A stretch of DNA of 12,825 nucleotides from an uncultured Spirochaetia bacterium (GTDB taxonomy: Bacteria > Spirochaetota > UBA6919): assembly GCA_913053665.1 (NCBI GenBank), contig CAJXGR010000058.1, positions 1 to 12,825 on the forward strand. The letters run 5' to 3'. Positions 1 to 6,762 of this stretch are shown here, one piece after another (within the stretch, counting starts at the first letter, position 1; each line of letters starts with the position of its first letter). A program made the translations under genes and the position numbers. The notes under the pieces were generated by a model, which saw nothing but the letters and a program-made list of their open reading frames with translations, was not told where the DNA came from and did no database searches.

Positions 1-45
1 TGTCAATTATATTTTGGGAATCTCAAAAACGGGAATCTATTTTTT

Positions 46-69
46 AACGCCTCCTAAGTTCACGGCGTT
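46..69. other. Small inverted repeat upstream of the flaB promoter
   Basis: AACGCC (46-51) pairs with GGCGTT (64-69) around a 12-nt loop. Neither strand has a T-run after the stem, so it is not a standard intrinsic terminator. Just before it an 8-nt direct repeat, GGGAATCT, occurs at 16-23 and 31-38. The two could be protein-binding sites for the flagellin promoter or remains of the end of an upstream gene; nothing in the window decides this. Confidence 0.3.
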
Positions 70-115
70 CTCTGTGGCTAAACTTCTCATTTCTCTAGTA
101 AGCCATATTTTTTAC

Positions 116-142
116 TAAAGGGAAAATCCCATCCACCGAATT
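116..142 (+). promoter_or_regulatory. Candidate sigma-28 (FliA) flagellar promoter for flaB
   Basis: TAAA at 116-119 is followed, after exactly 15 nt, by ACCGAATT at 135-142, whose CCGA core (136-139) matches the conserved part of the sigma-28 -10 element GCCGATAA. The spacing is that of sigma-28 promoters. Transcription would start near 150 and give a leader of about 58 nt. Late flagellar filament genes are classic FliA targets, so context agrees. The -10 is degenerate after the CCGA core, which lowers confidence. Confidence 0.55.
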
Positions 143-190
143 ACTAGTCTGTGTGATAATATTTAGATACACAAGGAAGGGGATCAAATC

Positions 191-197
191 AAGGAGG
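191..197 (+). promoter_or_regulatory. Strong ribosome binding site of flaB
   Basis: AAGGAGG lies 10 nt before the ATG at 208 and is a full match to the anti-SD sequence. It supports ATG 208 as the start and suggests high translation, as expected for a filament protein. A second purine-rich stretch (AAGGAAGGGG, 173-182) lies slightly upstream. Confidence 0.75.
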
Positions 198-207
198 ACT
201 TTAGAAA

Positions 208-1080
208 ATGATTATTAACCACAATTTAAGTGCTATTAATTCTCACAGGGTGCTTAAGTTCAAAAACTGGGAGGTGGACAAGAACGTTGAGAAGTTATCT
301 TCAGGTATGAGGATCAATCGTGCCGGGGATGACGCAGCGGGATTAGCCATTTCAGAAAAAATGCGGGCTCAAATCCGTGGGCTGAGACAAGCCGAGCGAA
401 ATGCTGAAGATGATATTTCCTTTATTCAAACGACTGAAGGTTATCTTCAGGAAATACAGAATGTCTTACAAAGACTTAGAGAGTTAGCCGTTCAGGGTGC
501 TAACGGGATCTACACTTCTGAAGACCGTATGCAGATTCAAGTAGAAGTCTCACAATTAATCGATGAGATCGACCGAGTCGCCAGCCATGCCCAATTCAAT
601 GAACTGAATATGTTAACGGGACGTTACTCCAGACCAGGGGCCATCAATCTTAAAGTGGCCAGTATGTGGTTTCACATTGGTGCTAACATGGATCAACGTG
701 AACGCGTCTATATTGGGACTATGAACAGTCAGGCTTTAGGCTTAAAAAACCAGACTGGATTAGCCCATACAGCAACATTCATCAGCTTATCTACCATTAA
801 CAAGTCCAATCTAAATATTTCCCTGTTAGATCAGGCCTTGAAAAGGGTCTCCAAGCAGCGAGCTGATTTAGGGGCTTATCAGAATAGACTGGAATTCACT
901 GCCCAGGGCCTCATGATCGGCTATGAGAATCTTCAGGCCGCTGAATCCCGTATCAGAGACACAGATATGGCTGAAACGATGGTCCATTTTGTGACAAACC
1001 AAATACTTATGCAAAGTGGTACTGCCATGTTGGCTCAGGCTAATGCTAAAGCACAACTGGTATTAAAGCTACTCCAGTAG
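208..1080 (+). CDS. flaB: Flagellin FlaB, core protein of the periplasmic flagellar filament
   Basis: The 290-residue protein is a FlaB-class flagellin. In spirochetes these form the core of filaments that turn inside the periplasm, after export by the flagellar type III system, so no signal peptide is expected or seen. The N-terminal D0/D1 region carries INHNLSA (3-9), LSSGMRINRAGDDAAGLAIS (30-49) and TTEGYLQE (75-82). The spirochaetal block SMWFHIGANMDQR (152-164) with YIGTM (168-172) follows, and C-terminal D1/D0 has RADLGAYQNRLE (218-229), ENLQAAESRIRDTDMA (240-255) and SGTAMLAQA (270-278). No D2/D3 insert is present, and length is normal for FlaB. Some usually constant positions differ, for example EDDISFIQ (67-74) where the family normally has a glycine before ISF. 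This suggests a diverged paralogue; spirochetes often carry several flaB genes. It is monocistronic and convergent with rnc. Confidence 0.96.
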   Translation: MIINHNLSAINSHRVLKFKNWEVDKNVEKLSSGMRINRAGDDAAGLAISEKMRAQIRGLRQAERNAEDDISFIQTTEGYLQEIQNVLQRLRELAVQGANGIYTSEDRMQIQVEVSQLIDEIDRVASHAQFNELNMLTGRYSRPGAINLKVASMWFHIGANMDQRERVYIGTMNSQALGLKNQTGLAHTATFISLSTINKSNLNISLLDQALKRVSKQRADLGAYQNRLEFTAQGLMIGYENLQAAESRIRDTDMAETMVHFVTNQILMQSGTAMLAQANAKAQLVLKLLQ

Positions 1081-1100
1081 GCTAAATGAAATTGGGAGGC

Positions 1101-1115
1101 TTCTGGTAGGCAGAA
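1101..1115. other. Short hairpin between convergent flaB and rnc
   Basis: The 35-nt space between the flaB and rnc stop codons holds TTCTG (1101-1105), a 5-nt loop and CAGAA (1111-1115). Both transcripts end here, so a shared termination or pausing site is plausible. The stem has five base pairs and no T-run, so it cannot be called a standard terminator. Confidence 0.25.
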
Positions 1116-1838
1116 TCACAGTGAATTACAAGAAGATTCAAGACCCATGCTTTTGAGGGCATCATAAGCAGCGTCTTGCTGAGCTAACTTTTTGCTGCTG
1201 CCAGAACCCGTACCAACTACTTTTTCATTGACCAGCACATGGACATGGAAGGTCTTTTGATGGTCTGGACCTTCTTCAGTGACAGTTTGATAGGTAGGGC
1301 AGACTTTATGTTTTTGCTGAGTAGAGAGTTGTAGATCCGTCTTATAATCTTTTAGATGCTCATTTTTCTCAACCTTATCAATTTCTTTGATCATCAAAGG
1401 AAGGATGAAATCACGAATCTTGTCCAATCCGCTATCCAGATAATAGGCTCCAATCAATGCTTCAAGGGTATCTGCCAGGATGGCCTTTCGATTTCCCCCA
1501 TTAGCTAACTGTTCCCCACGACCCAAAAGAATATGCTCTCCAAACTTCAGGTCTTTCGCAATCCCAGCCAGTGAATGTTCGCTCACCACAATGGACTTGA
1601 TCCTGGACAACTCTCCCTCACTCTGGGACGGTAAGGATTTATACAGATGTTCATTGACTATAAAGGCCAGGACAGAATCCCCCAGAAGCTCCAACTTTTC
1701 GTTATCCTCCATGTCACAGGAATGTTCATTGACATAGGAACTGTGGAGAAATGCATTCTGAAGATAGGATATATCCTCAAATTGTATATTTAGTCTTTGC
1801 TGAAGCTTATTGAGTTCAGTGATTCTTTTTTCATCCAT
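1116..1838 (-). CDS. rnc: Ribonuclease III
   Basis: The 240-residue protein is the double-strand-specific endoribonuclease that processes rRNA precursors and structured mRNAs. The nuclease domain (about 5-150) has the signature NEKLELLGDSVLAF (46-59) and the second motif ADTLEALIGAYYLDSG (122-137). By alignment with the E. coli enzyme, the four metal-binding acidic residues are E47, D54, D123 and E126, all present. A double-stranded-RNA-binding domain fills about 164-232 (DYKTDLQL... through KKLAQQDAAYDAL). Length is normal. It is the last gene of the fab operon, 6 nt after fabF, so translation is probably coupled; its own SD is weak (a GAAGAG-like stretch rather far upstream). In many bacteria rnc sits at this place behind acpP; here it directly follows fabF. 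Confidence 0.97.
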   Translation of the reverse strand: MDEKRITELNKLQQRLNIQFEDISYLQNAFLHSSYVNEHSCDMEDNEKLELLGDSVLAFIVNEHLYKSLPSQSEGELSRIKSIVVSEHSLAGIAKDLKFGEHILLGRGEQLANGGNRKAILADTLEALIGAYYLDSGLDKIRDFILPLMIKEIDKVEKNEHLKDYKTDLQLSTQQKHKVCPTYQTVTEEGPDHQKTFHVHVLVNEKVVGTGSGSSKKLAQQDAAYDALKSMGLESSCNSL

Positions 1839-1844
1839 AACTTA

Positions 1845-3095
1845 TTATTCATATCTCTTCATGACAATAGAGCAGTTATGTCCCCCAAAGCCAAAGGAAT
1901 TAGAAAGGGCCACATCCACGTGGTAGTCAATGGCCTGGTTAGGGACACAGTCTAAATCACAGTCTGGATCAGGATTATCCTGATTAATTGTTGGGTGGAG
2001 CTTGCCAGACTCAAAACTCTTGAGGACAGCAATGGCCTCAGCCCCACCAGCCGCTCCAATAAGGTGTCCTATCAGTGATTTCGTTGAGTTGACCTTTAGT
2101 TTCTTGCTGTGAGCCTTAAAGACCTCTTTGATAGCCTTTTGTTCAGCTTTGTCTCCAAGGGGAGTGCTGGTCCCGTGGGCGTTAATATAGTTCACTTCAT
2201 CCTTTTGGACATTAGCACTCCTGAGAGCCATCTCCATGCATTGGATCACCCCGGCACCATCATCACGGGGGGCCGTGATATGATAGGCATCACAACTCAT
2301 ACCTCCACCCGCGAGCTCCCCATAGATCTTGACATCCCGTCTTAAGGCGCTTTCTTCACTCTCCAAGACCAAGATTCCAGCCCCTTCGCCCATAACAAAT
2401 CCATCCCGACCCGTATCAAAGGGGCGAGAAGCCTTCTGAGGCTCATCATTTTTAGTGGACAATGCCCTGGAGGCACAGAAACCAGCGAGTCCCAATGGAC
2501 TGATCACAGCTTCAGAGCCCCCAGCAACCATTATATCGGCCTCACCCCGTTTTATTATATGCATGGATTCAAGAATCGAGTGGTTCGATGTGGCACAGGC
2601 CGTTGAAATGGAGAAGTTAGGCCCTCTCAGTCCCCACATGATGGCGGCCATGCCACTCGCCATGTTGGTGATGGTGGCTGGAATAAAGAATGGTGATACT
2701 TTCCTCCAACTGCCTTTATCCAACGCCAAGGCGTTTTTTGAGTAAGTATAGATTCCACCCATCCCGGAACCCACAATCACTCCAATTCTAGACCTATCCA
2801 TCGCCTCAAGTTTAGACTCAGTCAATTGTGAGTCTTCCAGCGCCTGCCTCACCGCGGCAATACAGTAATGGGCAAAGATATCATTTCGCTGAATCGTTTT
2901 CTTGTCCATATAATTTAAGGGATCAAAGTTCTTAAGCTCCCCAGCGATTTGCGTGGGATATTCGCCTGGATCAAACCCACGAATACGATCAACGCCTGAT
3001 TTCCCTTCCAGACAATTCTTCCAAAACTCATTTGCCGTATTTCCATTTGGAGCAAGGACTCCAAGTCCTGTAACAACTACTTTCTTTGAACTCAT
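1845..3095 (-). CDS. fabF: Beta-ketoacyl-ACP synthase II
   Basis: This 416-residue elongating ketoacyl-ACP synthase condenses malonyl-ACP with a growing acyl-ACP in type II fatty-acid synthesis. The thiolase fold and Cys-His-His triad are complete: nucleophile C167 in STACAT (164-169), H307 in NAHGTSTPLGD (305-315) and H344 in KSLIGHLIGAAGG (339-351). The C-terminal signature FGFGGHN (401-407) is present. The reading frame extends to a TTG at 3113, but ATG 3095 is preferred: it gives the family N-terminus (MSSKKVVVTGLGVLAP) and has GGGAG 6 nt upstream. It follows fabG by 14 nt and precedes rnc by 6 nt. The acpP gene usually found between fabG and fabF is missing. Confidence 0.97.
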   Translation of the reverse strand: MSSKKVVVTGLGVLAPNGNTANEFWKNCLEGKSGVDRIRGFDPGEYPTQIAGELKNFDPLNYMDKKTIQRNDIFAHYCIAAVRQALEDSQLTESKLEAMDRSRIGVIVGSGMGGIYTYSKNALALDKGSWRKVSPFFIPATITNMASGMAAIMWGLRGPNFSISTACATSNHSILESMHIIKRGEADIMVAGGSEAVISPLGLAGFCASRALSTKNDEPQKASRPFDTGRDGFVMGEGAGILVLESEESALRRDVKIYGELAGGGMSCDAYHITAPRDDGAGVIQCMEMALRSANVQKDEVNYINAHGTSTPLGDKAEQKAIKEVFKAHSKKLKVNSTKSLIGHLIGAAGGAEAIAVLKSFESGKLHPTINQDNPDPDCDLDCVPNQAIDYHVDVALSNSFGFGGHNCSIVMKRYE

Positions 3096-3101
3096 TGTAA
3101 T

Positions 3102-3106
3102 CTCCC
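3102..3106 (-). promoter_or_regulatory. Ribosome binding site that fixes the fabF start
   Basis: On the - strand GGGAG lies 6 nt before ATG 3095, in the gap after the fabG stop. The in-frame TTG at 3113 would overlap the fabG end and has no SD at useful spacing. The site therefore favours ATG 3095 and a 416-residue FabF. Confidence 0.7.
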
Positions 3107-3109
3107 ATA

Positions 3110-3853
3110 TCAACCGGTCATCGTTAGACCGCCATCCAGAACGAAGACCTGGCCGGTAATATAGTTTGCCTGATCTGAAGCAAGAAAAGCGGCAAGATTA
3201 GCCACATCTTCTGCTTGGCCCAGGCGTTTAAGAGGTATGTTTTTTAAAAGCTCTTCTCTCACTGGATCAGAGATCTTTTGGGTCATGTCTGTTTCAATAT
3301 ACCCGGGTGCAATAGCATTAACGTTAATATTACGGCTGCCGATTTCTTTTGCAATGGACTTTGTGAGGGCAATCATCCCGGCTTTGCTGGCTGAATAATT
3401 CACTTGACCGGGATTGCCAATCAATCCTATAATGGAGGCCATATTGATGATCTTCCCGGATCTCTGTTTCATCATAGGTTTCAAGACTCCCTTACAGCAA
3501 AGAAACGTTCCCTTCAAGTTGACATCCATTACCTTATCCCAATCTGCCTCGGAGAGACGCATGGTCAGGTTGTCTTTAGTGATCCCGGCATTATTGACTA
3601 AAATATCAATCTGTCCAAAGGTATTCAGGGCTGTGCTAATCAGTTTGTTTACATCTTCTTCCTTGGATACATCAGCCTGTACAGTAATCGCCTTGTGTCC
3701 GAAGGCTTCTATCTCCTTGGCCACGTCCTCCGAACCAGACGAACTTGAGACCACAAGCTTTGCTCCCAACTGAGCCAGCTTAAGAGAGATCGCTTTCCCA
3801 ATGCCACGGCTCCCACCCGTCACAATGGCTACTTTATTTTCTAATGAAATCAT
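3110..3853 (-). CDS. fabG: 3-oxoacyl-[ACP] reductase
   Basis: This 247-residue short-chain dehydrogenase reduces beta-ketoacyl-ACP to 3-hydroxyacyl-ACP with NADPH, the first reductive step of the fatty-acid cycle. It shows the Rossmann motif TGGSRGIG (12-19), NNAG (87-90), and the catalytic set N112, S140 (NMAS), Y153 and K157 (YSASK). The PGYIETDMT segment (183-191) and the C-terminal ITGQVFVLDGG (232-242) are FabG-typical. An AAGAGG SD precedes ATG 3853, and only 3 nt separate it from the membrane-protein gene upstream. Fatty-acid operon context excludes most other SDR functions. Confidence 0.96.
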   Translation of the reverse strand: MISLENKVAIVTGGSRGIGKAISLKLAQLGAKLVVSSSSGSEDVAKEIEAFGHKAITVQADVSKEEDVNKLISTALNTFGQIDILVNNAGITKDNLTMRLSEADWDKVMDVNLKGTFLCCKGVLKPMMKQRSGKIINMASIIGLIGNPGQVNYSASKAGMIALTKSIAKEIGSRNINVNAIAPGYIETDMTQKISDPVREELLKNIPLKRLGQAEDVANLAAFLASDQANYITGQVFVLDGGLTMTG

Positions 3854-3856
3854 ACA

Positions 3857-4105
3857 TTATCCTCTTGGGTTTGCAGATCCTGGAACAATACTATATATAA
3901 CCAATATGCTAAAGATAACTGCAACAGTAATTAGTAAGATTTTCAGGATTGTTTTACCGGATTTATTCAGACTGAGACCCATTTCAAATAGATCATTTTT
4001 CTTCTGTAAAGCTTTTCCCACTACAATAAAGACAATACTGAGAATCACTATCCCGACAATCATCATGGCTGCAGTAATAATGATAACTAACAGAGCAGCT
4101 TCCAT
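3857..4105 (-). CDS. Small protein with two predicted membrane helices, unknown function
   Basis: The family of this 82-residue protein is not recognised. It has two strongly hydrophobic stretches, about 4-30 and 53-74, separated by a short polar loop (KALQKKNDLFEMGLSLNKSGK, two pieces around 31-51) rich in lysine. The positive loop suggests that both ends face outward with the loop in the cytoplasm. No signal peptidase site, cysteine or known catalytic motif is visible. An AGAGGG SD lies just upstream of ATG 4105. It is 14 nt after the protease-like gene and 3 nt before fabG, so it is surely co-transcribed with fatty-acid synthesis genes. A membrane anchor or partner for a neighbouring enzyme, or a substrate of the protease-like protein, are guesses only. 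Confidence 0.75.
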   Translation of the reverse strand: MEAALLVIIITAAMMIVGIVILSIVFIVVGKALQKKNDLFEMGLSLNKSGKTILKILLITVAVIFSILVIYSIVPGSANPRG

Positions 4106-4119
4106 TTATCCCTCTTTTG

Positions 4120-4497
4120 TTAGAACTCCAAAAACTCTTTTGGATATAGACTCAAGTCCAATTTCTCAGCCGGTATATCCAGCCGGATTCCCCATTCCTG
4201 CATGGTTAATGCCCCGATAAGCACTTCAATCTCCTTTCCTTCCTCATCATTACCCATGTGATCAATGACTCGAGCCAAACCAACCACTTCTTTACCTTGT
4301 ATTTTACAATCTATTCTACAATCTTGGGAGATTTTGTGCTGCTTTCCCCCTATATGTACCTTTTGCAGCACTTTATAAGAGAAGGTCGGCAAACCCCCAA
4401 CGGTACTCTCGATAATATAATTATTCCGTGACCCACTGTCAAACAAAGTCCAGTAGTTGCGTCCATCAATCGTTATATTTTCCCTGATTCGTCCCAT
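4120..4497 (-). CDS. Retropepsin-like (clan AA) aspartic protease-type protein
   Basis: The 125-residue soluble protein has the pattern of a single-domain, dimer-forming aspartic protease. An FDSGS catalytic-type motif (19-23, D20 the presumed catalytic aspartate) follows a beta-strand-like segment, and a hydrophobic-hydrophobic-glycine motif lies in EVLIGALTMQEWGIRLD (91-107, LIG at 93-95), corresponding to the ILG motif of retropepsins. No signal peptide or membrane helix is seen, so it should act in the cytoplasm. Family knowledge: these proteins put one DTG/DSG per monomer together in a dimer. The serine in DSG occurs in active relatives. Substrate is unknown, and loss of activity cannot be excluded. 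It begins 5 nt after fabD; its AGGG SD overlaps the end of fabD, and the two-helix membrane-protein gene follows. Such a gene is not a usual member of this operon. Confidence 0.8.
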   Translation of the reverse strand: MGRIRENITIDGRNYWTLFDSGSRNNYIIESTVGGLPTFSYKVLQKVHIGGKQHKISQDCRIDCKIQGKEVVGLARVIDHMGNDEEGKEIEVLIGALTMQEWGIRLDIPAEKLDLSLYPKEFLEF

Positions 4498-4502
4498 AAG
4501 GA

Positions 4503-5435
4503 TTACCCTGTAAGTTTCTCTAAAGTCTTCTCCAGACTGTTTATACTATCGGTCCCAAACGTATTGACCTGCCGATTCGTCTTTTTAACCAGCCCCTGAA
4601 GGACTTTTCCTGCTCCCACCTCTATAAACGTATCAACACCCATATCGATCATTTTATCCACCGACTTTTTCCACAAGACAGACGAAAGCATTTGCTTTAC
4701 CCAATAGGTTTTTACCTTATCCCATTCAACTACATCAGCTGTCACATTGGACACAACAGGTATATTGGGTTTATTTATGGATATATCCTTTAGAAAGTCT
4801 TCAAACTTAACACTTGCTTCCTGGATCAAAGAAGAATGAAAGGCACCACTCACCTCCAAAGGGATGGCCATTCTGGCTTTCGCTTCTTTCGCCAAGCGAA
4901 TACCTTCTTCCACACCACGACGTTCCCCAGAGATTACCACCTGACCAGGACAATTATAATTAGCAGGGATCACAAGACCCAAGTCAGACGCTGTTTTACA
5001 GATCCCTTCAACCACAGAATCCTCCAGACCAATGATCGCCGCCATCATTCCCTGACCCGATTGGTCAGAACTGGCCATCAATTCCCCTCGCTTTCGGACA
5101 GTTTTTAGGCCATCTTCAAAGCTCAGAGTCCCGGCCGCCACATGGGCTGAGAATTCCCCTAAAGAATGACCCGCACAGACTTTTGCTGTGATTCCTTTAT
5201 TCTCAAGAACTTTCAGGGCAGCTACACTCATGGTTAGAAGAGCTGGTTGGGTGTTTTCTGTCTTTTGCAGTTCTTCTTTTGACCCATTGAAAATCATGCC
5301 TTTCAGGTCGAATCCAAGTATTTCATTGGCCTGATCAAAGATAGCTTTCGATTCGGGGAACCTGTCATAATAGTCTTGACCCATCCCAACTGCCTGTGAG
5401 CCTTGGCCTGGGAAAAGAAAAGCAATATTAGCCAA
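4503..5435 (-). CDS. fabD: Malonyl-CoA:ACP transacylase
   Basis: The 310-residue enzyme moves malonyl from CoA to acyl carrier protein, supplying the extender unit for FabF. Diagnostic motifs are FPGQGSQ (8-14, oxyanion Q11), GHSLGE (89-94, nucleophile S91), R116 (carboxylate-binding arginine, in VRKRGELM) and AFH (198-200, catalytic H200). Length is normal. The start is a TTG at 5435, chosen because it gives the family N-terminus and has GAGG 6 nt upstream; the first in-frame ATG would remove the GQGSQ motif. It follows plsX by 66 nt, the longest gap in the operon, and a fabH gene often found in this position is absent. Confidence 0.96.
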   Translation of the reverse strand: MANIAFLFPGQGSQAVGMGQDYYDRFPESKAIFDQANEILGFDLKGMIFNGSKEELQKTENTQPALLTMSVAALKVLENKGITAKVCAGHSLGEFSAHVAAGTLSFEDGLKTVRKRGELMASSDQSGQGMMAAIIGLEDSVVEGICKTASDLGLVIPANYNCPGQVVISGERRGVEEGIRLAKEAKARMAIPLEVSGAFHSSLIQEASVKFEDFLKDISINKPNIPVVSNVTADVVEWDKVKTYWVKQMLSSVLWKKSVDKMIDMGVDTFIEVGAGKVLQGLVKKTNRQVNTFGTDSINSLEKTLEKLTG

Positions 5436-5441
5436 ATAAAA

Positions 5442-5445
5442 CCTC
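5442..5445 (-). promoter_or_regulatory. Ribosome binding site supporting the TTG start of fabD
   Basis: GAGG on the - strand lies 6 nt before TTG 5435. No ATG or GTG upstream of the GQGSQ motif offers an alternative. A TTG start usually lowers initiation, so FabD output may be set below that of its neighbours. Confidence 0.65.
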
Positions 5446-5501
5446 GTTAAGAACTTTTTTACTTCTATCTAAAATAACAGGCTACTTTTATAAACATCTT
5501 T

Positions 5502-6506
5502 TCAACCAGTACTCAGGGTGTGTAGGTGGATGCTCTTTTTGATTAATTTATCCAACTTGGCTCTAGCCATTTTAGCGGTTGTAAGAATAGCATTTTTAGT
5601 CGCAAGCTCACCGGTATTCCCATGACCCACCAATGCACATCCATTAATCCCCAAAAGAGGGGCTCCACCGTATGTCGCCGGATTAAATCTCTCTTTAACG
5701 CTCCTCAAGGCGCTCTTGGCCATATAGGCCCCTAAACGATACTTGTAATTCTTTATCATTTCATTCTTAATCAAGCGCATCACCACAGACCCAAGTCCCT
5801 CAGAGAGTTTTAGGACAATATTACCTGTAAACCCGTCACAGACAATCACATCCACATCCCCTTCAAATACGTCATGGCCTTCGATATTACCAATAAAGTT
5901 AAAATCAATGGTCTTTATTATCTCAAAAGCTTTTTGAGAGAGCTCATTTCCTTTGATATCTTCTTCACCAATGTTGAGTAGACCCACTCGGGGCTCAGGG
6001 ATCTCCAGGATCTTTTTCACAAAGATTTCCCCCATAATAGCGAATTGGGCCAAGTGTTCAGGATCCGAGTCCACATTAGCCCCCGCATCCAAAAGGATAG
6101 CGTAGCCCTTTACAGTAGGGAGTATCGATGCCAACGCAGGTCGTTTAACCCCTTCAATCCGTTTGATGCTGAAGAGAGATGATGCAAGAGTAGCTCCTGT
6201 ATTGCCGGGAGAGAAAAAGCCATCCGTTTTTTTTTTGGCCACCAAGGCTCCAGCAACCATAACGCTTGCGTCTTTTTTTTTTCGACAGGCTTTGGCAGGA
6301 GATTCATCCATTGCGATGATCTCGGAGGCATGAACAACAGATATTTGTTTATACGATTGGGAGTGTTGTTCCAGTTCCTTATAGATTGTAGTCTCGTCTC
6401 CAACTAAAACCACTTCAACATCGGACTCTTCCACCGCTTTGAGAGCGCCTTGAATCAGAGTTTTGGGTGGACTCTCACCACTCATCACGTCCACTGCAAT
6501 TTTCAT
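5502..6506 (-). CDS. plsX: Phosphate acyltransferase PlsX
   Basis: The 334-residue enzyme makes acyl-phosphate from acyl-ACP for PlsY, linking fatty-acid synthesis to phospholipid synthesis at the membrane. Recognisable blocks are IAVDVMSGESPP (3-14), SPGNTGATLAS (99-109), LLDAGANVDSDPEHL (138-152), LLNIGEEDIKGNEL (175-188), CDGFTGNIVLKLSEG (222-236) and NPATYGGAPLLGINGCALVGHG (276-297). The first is usually D-A-M-G-G-D, so D-V-M-S-G-E is a mild departure. The gene starts at ATG 6506 with AAAGGA upstream, 9 nt after rpmF. Two runs of ten A on the coding strand (6273-6282 and 6227-6236) encode KKK within CRKKKD and VAKKKT and are prone to slippage. Confidence 0.96.
   Translation of the reverse strand: MKIAVDVMSGESPPKTLIQGALKAVEESDVEVVLVGDETTIYKELEQHSQSYKQISVVHASEIIAMDESPAKACRKKKDASVMVAGALVAKKKTDGFFSPGNTGATLASSLFSIKRIEGVKRPALASILPTVKGYAILLDAGANVDSDPEHLAQFAIMGEIFVKKILEIPEPRVGLLNIGEEDIKGNELSQKAFEIIKTIDFNFIGNIEGHDVFEGDVDVIVCDGFTGNIVLKLSEGLGSVVMRLIKNEMIKNYKYRLGAYMAKSALRSVKERFNPATYGGAPLLGINGCALVGHGNTGELATKNAILTTAKMARAKLDKLIKKSIHLHTLSTG
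6227..6282 (-). repeat. Paired A10 homopolymer tracts inside plsX
   Basis: On the coding strand ten A occur at 6282-6273 (CGA AAA AAA AAA GAC) and again at 6236-6227 (GCC AAA AAA AAA ACG), with 36 nt between them. Each encodes three lysines. Runs of this length are known sites of polymerase and replication slippage. One alternative frame stays open across both tracts, from 6403 to a stop at 6110, so a slip here gives a truncated PlsX. Confidence 0.85.
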
Positions 6507-6515
6507 TCTATTCCT

Positions 6516-6698
6516 TTATTCAGAATAGTTTACAACGATTTTATTCTTGTAAAAACCGCAAACGGGACAAACCGTATGAGAAGGCCTTGGAGTCCCACAA
6601 TTCGTACAATCACTGAAACTTGGGATCTTCATTTTCAGGTATTGGGCACGTCGACTTCTTGATTTAGACTTTGATTTTTTCTGTTTGGGTACAGCCAT
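6516..6698 (-). CDS. rpmF: 50S ribosomal protein L32, zinc-ribbon form
   Basis: The 60-residue basic protein is L32 of the large ribosomal subunit. It starts with the family MAVPKQKKSKS pattern, followed by an arginine/lysine-rich stretch, and carries a zinc ribbon of two pairs, C31/C34 and C44/C47 (CTNC and CPVC). It is therefore the zinc-binding type, not the cysteine-less paralogue some bacteria use in zinc starvation. ATG 6698 has AAGGA 7 nt upstream. It is the first gene of the fab operon and 9 nt from plsX, the usual rpmF-plsX arrangement. Confidence 0.97.
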   Translation of the reverse strand: MAVPKQKKSKSKSRSRRAQYLKMKIPSFSDCTNCGTPRPSHTVCPVCGFYKNKIVVNYSE

Positions 6699-6728
6699 GA
6701 TAAATCCTTATAAGTTCTTTTACTTATC

Positions 6729-6756
6729 TTAATAGCAGTATATTTAGACCTGTAAA
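6729..6756 (-). promoter_or_regulatory. Sigma-70-type promoter of the rpmF-plsX-fab-rnc operon
   Basis: On the - strand a -35 TTTACA (6756-6751), a 16-nt spacer and a -10 TATTAA (6734-6729) preceded by TGC form an extended -10 promoter. The start point would be near 6722, giving a leader of about 24 nt before rpmF. It fits between the probable terminator of the upstream gene (6763-6809) and rpmF. No convincing equivalent was seen elsewhere in the operon, so all eight genes may depend on it. Confidence 0.6.
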
Positions 6757-6762
6757 CATAGT

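Noticed and set aside
46..69. Terminator of a gene left of the window
   Set aside because: The stem has six pairs and no T-run on either strand; no gene end is visible before it.
3096..3113. TTG start for fabF overlapping the fabG stop
   Set aside because: It lacks an SD, adds six residues not typical of the family, and the SD for ATG 3095 lies within it.
5436..5501. Internal promoter in the plsX-fabD gap
   Set aside because: AT-rich hexamers are present but no pair with good match and spacing was found; the gap may simply be a remnant of a lost gene such as fabH.
6110..6403. 97-codon alternative-frame reading inside plsX
   Set aside because: It is fully within plsX, shows no recognisable domain and no SD; it is of interest only as the frame entered after slippage at the A10 tracts.
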